Assembly (NCBI RefSeq): GCF_000164865.1
Contig: NC_014618.1
Span: 558,001-622,000, forward strand
Direction of reading: 5' to 3'
From: [Enterobacter] lignolyticus SCF1
GTDB lineage: Bacteria > Pseudomonadota > Gammaproteobacteria > Enterobacterales > Enterobacteriaceae
DNA: 64,000 nt
Shown: piece after piece, positions 58,739 to 64,000 of the stretch
How the letters are laid out: every line of letters begins with the position of its first letter
Numbering within the stretch: the first letter of the stretch is position 1
Made by a program: the position numbers and the translations under genes
The notes under the pieces: model-generated
What the model saw: the letters and a program-made list of their open reading frames with translations, nothing else
Database searches by the model: none
Told to the model about the DNA's origin: nothing

Positions 58739-59635
58739 ATGGCTAAAGAAAGAGCATTAACGCTGGAAGCGCTGCGGGTGATGGACGCCATCGACAGACG
58801 CGGCAGCTTTGCGGCCGCGGCGGATGAGCTGGGCCGCGTGCCTTCAGCCCTCAGCTATACCATGCAGAAGCTGGAAGAGGAGCTGGATGTGGTGCTGTTT
58901 GACCGCTCCGGCCATCGTACGAAATTTACCAACGTCGGGCGGATGCTGCTGGAGCGCGGCCGCGTTCTGCTGGAAGCAGCGGATAAATTGACGACCGATG
59001 CCGAAGCGCTGGCGCGCGGGTGGGAAACGCACCTGACTATCGTTAGCGAAGCGCTGGTGCCAACGCCCGCGCTGTTCCCGCTGGTCGAAAAGCTGGCGGC
59101 AAAGGCCAATACCCAGCTGTCGTTTATTACCGAAGTGCTGGCGGGCTCATGGGAGCGCCTGGAGCAGGGGCGGGCGGACATTGTCATCGCCCCCGACATG
59201 CATTTTCGCTCGTCATCGGAGATAAACTCCCGCAAGCTCTACTCGGTGATGAACGTATACGTGGCTGCGCCTGACCACCCCATTCACCAGGAACCGGAAC
59301 CGTTATCCGAAGTGACGCGCGTGAAGTATCGCGGCGTGGCGGTGGCGGATACCGCCCGGGAGCGTCCGGTGCTCACGGTGCAGCTGCTCGACAAGCAGCC
59401 GCGTCTGACGGTCAGCACCATTGAGGATAAGCGCCAGGCGCTGCTGGCAGGTCTTGGTGTCGCGACCATACCCTATCCGCTGGTCGAACAGGATATTGCC
59501 GAAGGGCGGCTGCGCGTCGTCAGCCCGGAGTACACCAGCGAGGTGGATATCATTATGGCCTGGCGACGCGACAGCATGGGCGAAGCCAAAGCCTGGTGCC
59601 TGCGCGAAATTCCCAAACTGTTCGCCGGGAAATAG
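58739..59635 (+). CDS. yhaJ: YhaJ, LysR-family regulator
   Basis: A 298-residue LysR regulator with the N-terminal helix-turn-helix (LEALRVMDAIDRRGSFAAAA and LGRVPSALSYTMQKLEEELD, residues 8-50), then an effector domain with WERLEQGRADIVIAPD. In E. coli YhaJ activates yqjF and responds to aromatic breakdown products such as those of dinitrotoluene, and it affects virulence genes. Both yhaK (divergent) and yqjF lie close by here, so the regulon layout is kept. Confidence 0.94.
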   Translation: MAKERALTLEALRVMDAIDRRGSFAAAADELGRVPSALSYTMQKLEEELDVVLFDRSGHRTKFTNVGRMLLERGRVLLEAADKLTTDAEALARGWETHLTIVSEALVPTPALFPLVEKLAAKANTQLSFITEVLAGSWERLEQGRADIVIAPDMHFRSSSEINSRKLYSVMNVYVAAPDHPIHQEPEPLSEVTRVKYRGVAVADTARERPVLTVQLLDKQPRLTVSTIEDKRQALLAGLGVATIPYPLVEQDIAEGRLRVVSPEYTSEVDIIMAWRRDSMGEAKAWCLREIPKLFAGK

Positions 59636-59688
59636 CGTAACCGGCAAGATGAACCGGGCGGACGAGCGCCGCCCGGCGAATCATGACG

Positions 59689-60054
59689 TCAGGCGCTGAG
59701 TTTCGGGTCAGGACCAAAGCGGTTATCGGCAGGCGTTCCGCTCTGGCAGTTGAAGATCAGGATAACAATCCAGCCGACTACCGGGATAAGTAGCAGCAGG
59801 AGCCACCACGCCGAGCGGTCGGTATCGTGCAGACGGCGAAACTGCACCGCCCACGTCGGGATCAGCACCAGCAGCCCGTACACCGACGTCAGCACGCCTT
59901 CACCCGCCGCCCGCTCCCAGCCCAGCATTTTATCGATAATGCTGAGTACCGCGGCAAGAATGAAGCTCACCAGTACGAACATCCAGTATTCCTTACGACG
60001 CGCCCGCCCGCCAAAACCGACATAATTTTTCAGTACTTTTAGATACCAGTCCAT
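59689..60054 (-). CDS. yhaH: YhaH, DUF805 inner-membrane protein
   Basis: A 121-residue DUF805 membrane protein with four hydrophobic segments. MDWYLKVLKNYVGFGGRARR at the N-terminus and VQFRRLHDTDRSAWWLLLLL near 68 are the family hallmarks. The start at 60054 gives the E. coli YhaH length; an ATG 18 bases earlier is in frame. KMLGWERAAGEG matches YhaH rather than YhaI, and only one of the two E. coli paralogues is present. Function unknown. Confidence 0.9.
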   Translation of the reverse strand: MDWYLKVLKNYVGFGGRARRKEYWMFVLVSFILAAVLSIIDKMLGWERAAGEGVLTSVYGLLVLIPTWAVQFRRLHDTDRSAWWLLLLLIPVVGWIVILIFNCQSGTPADNRFGPDPKLSA

Positions 60055-60130
60055 GTTCCTTGCCTCATTCAACGGTTAATCACTTGTTTTTTAAGCGATC
60101 GAAGTAAGGATAGACGGTGATGGCGAAATA

Positions 60131-60154
60131 AAAAAGGGCATCTGGTGATGCCCT
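60131..60154 (-). terminator. Rho-independent terminator of yqjG
   Basis: On the minus strand AGGGCATC pairs with GATGCCCT and runs into a T-tract. It lies 8 bases after the yqjG stop. Confidence 0.85.
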
Positions 60155-60161
60155 GAATGTT

Positions 60162-61148
60162 TTAAGCGAAGCGGGCGTCCCGTCCATGCGGCGCGTCGAG
60201 ATCCTGCCACGGGCCGACCGAGATAATGCCGGTCGGGTTGATCGTCTTGTGGCTGCGGTAGTAGTGGCTGCGGATGTGGTCGAAATTGACGGTTTCCGCA
60301 ACGCCCGGATGCTGGTAAAGATCGCGCAGGAAGCCGTACAGGTTCGGGTAGTCGCTAATGCGGTGTTTATCGCATTTGAAGTGGGTGACATACACCGGGT
60401 CGAAGCGTACCAGCGTGGTCCACAGGCGAATATCCGCTTCGGTCAGCTGACTGCCGGTCAGATAGCGGTGCTGGCCGAGGATCTGCTCTAACCTCTCGAG
60501 GGCGGTAAAGACGCTGGCGACCGCCTCGTCATAGGCCTGCTGGCTGGTGGCGAACCCGGCTTTATAGACGCCGTTATTGACGTTGTCGTAGATCCAGCCG
60601 TTAAGCTCATCAATCTGGCCGCGCAGCGCCGGCGGATAGTAATCGCCCGCCCGCGCGCCCTGGGCGTCGAAAGCGGTATTGAACATGCGAATAATTTCTG
60701 CCGATTCGTTGCTGACGATGGTGTGGTTTTTCTTATCCCACAGCACCGGCACCGTTACGCGGCCGCTGTAGTGCGGGTCGGCGTGCAGGTACAGCTGATA
60801 AAGAAACTCATGCTGATAGAGGCTGTCGCCGGTCGCCGCGGGGAAGTCGTCAGCGAAGGTCCAGCCGTTTTCCAGCATCAGCGGATGCACCACGGAAACG
60901 TCAATAAACGGCTCCAGCCCTTTCAGCTTGCGCATGATTAAGGTGCGGTGCGCCCACGGGCAGGCAAGCGAAACGTACAGGTGGTATCTGCCTTTTTCTG
61001 CGGCAAAACCGCCTTCGCCAGAAGGACCGGCAGCGCCGTCGGCCGTCAGCCAGTTGCGAAATGCCGAAACTGAGCGCCTGAACTGTCCCCCGGTGGATTT
61101 GGTGTCATACCAGACATCATGCCAGACGCCGTCAATCAGTTGTCCCAT
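60162..61148 (-). CDS. yqjG: YqjG, glutathionyl-hydroquinone reductase
   Basis: A 328-residue Xi-class glutathione S-transferase. Catalytic Cys63 lies in SLACPWAHRTLIM, VPVLWDKKNHTIVSNESAE near 126 marks the GSH-binding site, and the C-terminal all-helical domain contains ITEADIRLWTTLVRFD-like text. It reduces glutathionyl-hydroquinones to hydroquinones in the cytosol. Same length as the E. coli protein. A perfect hairpin separates it from yqjF, so it may have separate or partial read-through transcription. Confidence 0.95.
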   Translation of the reverse strand: MGQLIDGVWHDVWYDTKSTGGQFRRSVSAFRNWLTADGAAGPSGEGGFAAEKGRYHLYVSLACPWAHRTLIMRKLKGLEPFIDVSVVHPLMLENGWTFADDFPAATGDSLYQHEFLYQLYLHADPHYSGRVTVPVLWDKKNHTIVSNESAEIIRMFNTAFDAQGARAGDYYPPALRGQIDELNGWIYDNVNNGVYKAGFATSQQAYDEAVASVFTALERLEQILGQHRYLTGSQLTEADIRLWTTLVRFDPVYVTHFKCDKHRISDYPNLYGFLRDLYQHPGVAETVNFDHIRSHYYRSHKTINPTGIISVGPWQDLDAPHGRDARFA

Positions 61149-61171
61149 GTTTCTTTCCTCCTGCAGATGGC

Positions 61172-61199
61172 AAAAGCGAGGAGATTTCTCCTCGCTTTT
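61172..61199 (-). terminator. Hairpin terminator after yqjF
   Basis: AAAAGCGAGGAGA pairs perfectly with TCTCCTCGCTTTT (13 bp) around two bases. On the minus strand it lies 22 bases after the yqjF stop and ends in TTTT. It may let some transcripts through into yqjG. Confidence 0.75.
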
Positions 61200-61220
61200 C
61201 TCTGCATCAGTATAGATAGC

Positions 61221-61613
61221 TTACCACTTTTTGTTCAGTACGCGGTCAAGGCTGAAGGCGCCCGGTCCGGTCAGCGCCAGCAGCAGGAAGCCGCCTGCGA
61301 TGGTCAGGTTTTTCATGAACATCAGCGAGTTAACGCCCTCAGCAAAGTTGCTGTGGAAAAGGAACGCGGTCAGCAGCGTAAAACCTGCGGTGATAATTGC
61401 CGTAGTACGGGTCAGGAAACCGAACAGGATAGCCAGACCGCCGCCAAACTCGAGCAGGATAGTCAGTGGCAGCAGCGCGCCCGGGACGCCCATGGCTTCC
61501 ATATACTGTTGGGTACCCGCATAACCAGTGATTTTTCCCCAACCTGCGGTGACAAACAGGATTGGCATCAGAATGCGTGCTACCAGTACACCAACATCTT
61601 CTAATTTTTTCAT
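61221..61613 (-). CDS. yqjF: YqjF, DoxX-family quinol-oxidase-like membrane protein
   Basis: A 130-residue DoxX-type inner-membrane protein with four hydrophobic segments. ARILMPILFVTAGWGKITGY near residue 12-31 and LEFGGGLAILFGFLTRTTA near 53 are characteristic. In E. coli its promoter is switched on by YhaJ in response to aromatic breakdown products. A 177-base upstream gap (61614-61790) should hold that promoter. I see an AT-rich part at 61690-61760 there and no gene. Confidence 0.93.
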   Translation of the reverse strand: MKKLEDVGVLVARILMPILFVTAGWGKITGYAGTQQYMEAMGVPGALLPLTILLEFGGGLAILFGFLTRTTAIITAGFTLLTAFLFHSNFAEGVNSLMFMKNLTIAGGFLLLALTGPGAFSLDRVLNKKW

Positions 61614-61790
61614 CTTACTCTCCAGATAACCCCATGGGCGGCTGTATTGATTTAGCGTGCAATTTCGCGGGGATACCGCGTAGTTGCTGTCGATGGAGAG
61701 AAGTGTAATCGGGGTGTGTGACGATTGTTAGCAAGGAAAACTGTCGTTCTTCTTCAAAGATATTGAGTGATAGCGGGAAGGGGGGCGGGT

Positions 61791-62072
61791 TTAGCGCAGC
61801 AGGTTGCGGACCAGCCGCCAGGTGCTCCAGACGCCGACGCCGCGTTTCGCCCAGCGCACCAGCCGCCGGGGATGGCGTACGGACCAGACCGCCAGCGCGC
61901 TGCTGCCGGCCAGCGCCCACGAGCGCAGGGTCAGCAGTGTGTTCCAGCCGCGATCCAGCGGCTGCGACGCCTCAAGCCAGTCGCGGCGGCTGGCGGCGAG
62001 ATCGAGGCGCTGCTGCTGGATCTGTCGCAGCAGCAGCGTTTTGCGCCGCTGGCGTTCCTTTGCGCTACTCAC
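61791..62072 (-). CDS. yqjK: YqjK, small membrane-associated protein
   Basis: A 93-residue basic protein with a charged N-terminal helix (MSSAKERQRRKTLLLRQIQQ) and one weak hydrophobic stretch (WALAGSSALAVWSV). It matches E. coli YqjK along its length. It begins inside the yqjE 3' end (8-base overlap) and is the last gene of the yqjCDEK cluster. Function unknown. Confidence 0.92.
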   Translation of the reverse strand: MSSAKERQRRKTLLLRQIQQQRLDLAASRRDWLEASQPLDRGWNTLLTLRSWALAGSSALAVWSVRHPRRLVRWAKRGVGVWSTWRLVRNLLR

Positions 62073-62463
62073 GGGGGTTCTCCAGCAACTCGCGGTCGTT
62101 CGCCAGCTCCCGGCGGGTCAGGCGCAGCAGGGTTGAGCGCCGCGCGCGGCGAAGCGTCAGCAGCCCGCCGATCAGCGCCAGCGCCAGCAGCGCCACCGTG
62201 GTGATGATAAGCGCATTAAGGCGATACTGCGGGTCGATGCCCCAGATGACCAGCACCAGCAGGCTCATCAGTCCGAAGGTGGTAAACAGCAGGGTCAGCC
62301 CCAGCAGCAGCAGCAGCCCGACAAGGTTGGCTTTTTCCTCTTCCAGCTCAACGACGGCCAGCCGCAGGCGGGTTTCCACTATCCCGACGACCAGCGTGAC
62401 GATGCGTTGTCCGATGCCGAAAAGGTTCTTGCCAGGCCCTTGCGCGTGATGTGACTCAGACAT
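62065..62463 (-). CDS. yqjE: YqjE, inner-membrane protein of the yqjCDEK cluster
   Basis: A 132-residue protein of the YqjE/holin-superfamily III type. A GIGQRIVTLVVGIVETRLRL amphipathic helix and the conserved ELEEEKANL are followed by two membrane segments and a basic tail. The start MSESHHAQGPGK at 62463 matches E. coli; a further ATG 69 bases earlier would run into yqjD and adds non-family sequence. It is encoded 2 bases after yqjD. Confidence 0.93.
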   Translation of the reverse strand: MSESHHAQGPGKNLFGIGQRIVTLVVGIVETRLRLAVVELEEEKANLVGLLLLLGLTLLFTTFGLMSLLVLVIWGIDPQYRLNALIITTVALLALALIGGLLTLRRARRSTLLRLTRRELANDRELLENPRE

Positions 62464-62465
62464 GA

Positions 62466-62771
62466 TTAGCGACGCGTCAGCAGTACGCCCAGCACCAGGC
62501 CGACGGCCGCGCCGATGCCAACGCCGGTCCACGGGTTGTCATGTACGTACTCATCGGCGCGGGCAGCGGCTTCGCGGGTCTGTTTGGCAATGGCGTCGCT
62601 GGTTTCGCCCAGGCGGTTACGGCTCTCTTTCAGCGCGCGCTCGGCTTTGCTGCGCAGCTTGCTGACCTCTTCTTTCGATTTGTCCGAAGAGCTGTTCAGC
62701 ACCTCTTCCAGCGTGTCTGCCAGGGATTTCAGTTCAGCGCGTAAGTTTTCAGATGTGGTATCTTTTGACAT
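62466..62771 (-). CDS. yqjD: YqjD, ElaB/YgaM/YqjD-type ribosome-associated membrane protein
   Basis: A 101-residue protein with a soluble helical N-domain (ELKSLADTLEEVLNSSSDKS) and a C-terminal membrane anchor (GVGIGAAVGLVLGVLLTRR). In E. coli it binds stationary-phase ribosomes to the inner membrane, under RpoS. The start at 62771 is chosen by a GGAAGAGGA site and by the E. coli length. It is followed directly by yqjE. Confidence 0.94.
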   Translation of the reverse strand: MSKDTTSENLRAELKSLADTLEEVLNSSSDKSKEEVSKLRSKAERALKESRNRLGETSDAIAKQTREAAARADEYVHDNPWTGVGIGAAVGLVLGVLLTRR

Positions 62772-62796
62772 GATCCTCTTCCTCTCTTTCCGTTGC

Positions 62797-63165
62797 TTAG
62801 TAATCGCGGGATTCAAGCGCTTTTAACTCTTCCTGCGCTTCATTGAGCTTATGCTCACGTTTGCTGATTTTGTCCGCGTCGCCTTTCGCTTTGGCTTCAT
62901 CAAGCTCGCGGCGGCGCTCGGCGATTTCGTCTTTTTGCCTGTCGATTTTCTTCTGATGCTCAGCGCGCAGCTGGCCGTCGTTGCACTTCGCTTTGACTTC
63001 ACGTAACGCTTTGTTCAGGCCATCAATACGACTCTGGTTGTGATGCTTTTCGGCGTAGTGGATCTCGCGCTGGATGTCCTGCTGCTTTTCCAGGCACGGT
63101 GATGAGGCGTAAGCACCGGCGCTCAGGGAAACCAGGGCCAGTGCCAGAACAGTGCGGTATGTCAT
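62797..63165 (-). CDS. yqjC: YqjC, DUF1090 periplasmic protein
   Basis: A 122-residue secreted protein. The signal peptide MTYRTVLALALVSLSAGAYA is followed by a charged, nearly all-helical domain (EIAERRRELDEAKAKGDADK). Two cysteines (SPCLEKQQ and KAKCNDGQ) may form a disulfide. DUF1090 has no known function. First gene of the yqjCDEK group; the 152-base gap to mzrA upstream probably holds its promoter and contains a small inverted repeat (TTACTCA / TGAGTAA, 63246-63266). Confidence 0.93.
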   Translation of the reverse strand: MTYRTVLALALVSLSAGAYASSPCLEKQQDIQREIHYAEKHHNQSRIDGLNKALREVKAKCNDGQLRAEHQKKIDRQKDEIAERRRELDEAKAKGDADKISKREHKLNEAQEELKALESRDY

Positions 63166-63317
63166 AGGTGAAACCTTCCGTTGTGCAAGGGCGTCGCCGC
63201 TGCGTTGCCCAGACCAGTCATTATCATAGTACTGGTTGCTCCCAATTACTCAATGATAGTGAGTAAACGCGAAATCACCAACGCGGATGCGCAGATTCAG
63301 AATCCTGGAGGGGCGTA

Positions 63318-63701
63318 CTACCCCAGGCGGTGCGGTGCGTCGCGCAGGCGCGAAAGCCACTGCGGCGCGATCGCATCATCTTCTTGCAGCGCAATGACAT
63401 AGCCGTGGGGCAGCGAACGGTCGAGCACCTCTTTCGCCGCGGCGCTCTGCTCGCTGGATTCAAATTTAATGACTAACGCATCGTCCTGCGGCGTGATGCT
63501 TTTAAAGCGGATACCGTTAGCGTCGAGGTGGTGCCAAATGGAAAAACCGTCCGGCATGCTGGTGTTCGGCGTGACCGGTCGGATAGCCAGGCTCGACTCC
63601 TGTTGCTCCAGCGCCGCCCATAGCCACAGCAGCGCGCACAGCAGCAGCAGGGCGCTCATGCTGAGGGTGAAGCGGCGTAAGGTCATGTTCTGCAAACCCA
63701 T
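63318..63701 (-). CDS. mzrA: MzrA, EnvZ/OmpR modulator linking Cpx stress
   Basis: A 127-residue bitopic inner-membrane protein with one N-terminal membrane segment (LSMSALLLLCALLWLWAAL) and a small periplasmic domain (FSIWHHLDANGIRFKSITPQ). MzrA binds EnvZ in the membrane and raises OmpR phosphorylation when the Cpx system is active. The start at 63701 gives the E. coli length and lies 2 bases after the yqjA stop, in keeping with the yqjA-mzrA operon. An ATG at 63686 is an alternative. Confidence 0.9.
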   Translation of the reverse strand: MGLQNMTLRRFTLSMSALLLLCALLWLWAALEQQESSLAIRPVTPNTSMPDGFSIWHHLDANGIRFKSITPQDDALVIKFESSEQSAAAKEVLDRSLPHGYVIALQEDDAIAPQWLSRLRDAPHRLG

Positions 63702-63703
63702 GC

Positions 63704-64000
63704 TCAGCCCCGTTGACCGTATTTTTTCTTCCACAGGACGACCAGCGAACCTATCAGGCCAAAGACCAGAAGGACAACCGGCAGCAGCATCAGGCACGAC
63801 ATCAGCTGGTCTTCATATTTCTGGAAAACGGGCGTTTTGCCCAGCAGGTAGCCGAGGGCCGTGAGAATGAGCACCCACAGCAGGCCGCTCATCCAGTTGA
63901 AGAACTGAAAGCGGGCGCTGCTCAGGCCAGACAGCCCGGCAATGGTCGGCAGCAGGGTGCGTACGAATGCGATAAAGCGGCCAATCAGCAGCGCGGAAAG
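63704..64000 (-). CDS. yqjA: YqjA, DedA-family membrane protein, C-terminal part (5' end outside window)
   Basis: The last 98 residues of a DedA-family inner-membrane transporter. The frame is open to the right window edge. RFIAFVRTLLPTIAGLSG is the family signature with the essential Arg residues, followed by two hydrophobic segments and a basic end (LWKKKYGQRG). In E. coli YqjA supports growth at alkaline pH, is osmosensing, and is induced by Cpx together with mzrA. Confidence 0.94.
   Translation of the reverse strand, partial: LSALLIGRFIAFVRTLLPTIAGLSGLSSARFQFFNWMSGLLWVLILTALGYLLGKTPVFQKYEDQLMSCLMLLPVVLLVFGLIGSLVVLWKKKYGQRG

Overview
The window is a stretch of chromosome from a member of the Enterobacteriaceae. 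Most of it follows the gene order of the Escherichia coli region from deaD through mtr, ubiUVT, dolP-lpoA, rsmI, aga, rnpB, tdc, cyuPA, yhaKJH and yqjG-yqjA. The proteins are close to E. coli ones without being identical, and the G+C-rich codon use suggests the Klebsiella/Enterobacter/Kosakonia side of the family. I cannot fix the genus.

Layout. 1-2176: the 3' end of deaD and the tryptophan permease mtr, with a TrpR operator. 2470-5281: an added NitT/TauT-type ABC importer. 5337-15580: housekeeping genes yhbW, ubiV, ubiU, ubiT, yhbS, yhbQ, yhbP, yraR, dolP, diaA, yraN, lpoA and rsmI; the usual neighbours yraQ and yhbO are absent. 15584-16600: a Fic-domain protein behind rsmI. 16639-27916: an amino-sugar (GalNAc) catabolic locus with divergent regulator agaR, genes kbaZ-agaVWEFA and agaS-kbaY, and then, in place of the usual agaBCDI, a MalX-like PTS permease and a MalY/PatB-like PLP enzyme. 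28240-35515: a second sugar locus with its own DeoR-type regulator, a NagK-like ROK kinase, a Gfo/Idh/MocA protein and a complete ABC sugar importer. 35876-36250: rnpB, the RNase P RNA.

36251 to about 44100 is an AT-rich island starting right at the rnpB 3' end. It carries one leftward capsule-type operon: a TagF-like/GT4 fusion polymerase, a degenerate Stealth-like protein, an intact Stealth sugar-phosphate transferase, an alpha/beta hydrolase-like protein, a broken IS3-family orfA, and kpsM-kpsT. A JUMPstart/ops element marks its leader, so RfaH control is expected. The content points to a phosphodiester-linked (teichoic-acid-like) surface polymer. The rest of the export machinery (KpsC/S/D/E) is not in the window.

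44522-54212: a DUF1471 periplasmic protein, then the complete anaerobic threonine/serine operon tdcABCDEFG with a strong CRP site. 54322-57701: a Spy/LTXXQ-like periplasmic protein, then the cysteine transporter and desulfidase pair cyuP-cyuA. 57737-60054: yhaL (56 aa, GTG start), yhaK, yhaJ, yhaH. 60162-64000: yqjG, yqjF, yqjK, yqjE, yqjD, yqjC, mzrA and the 3' part of yqjA.

The most interesting material is the capsule-type island with its Stealth/pseudo-Stealth pair and TagF-GT4 fusion, its insertion at rnpB with apparent loss of the normal rnpB terminator, and the kinase/Gfo-Idh/ABC cluster beside aga, which could feed an imported N-acetylhexosaminide into the aga pathway. No CRISPR array, tRNA, integrase or prophage was seen.
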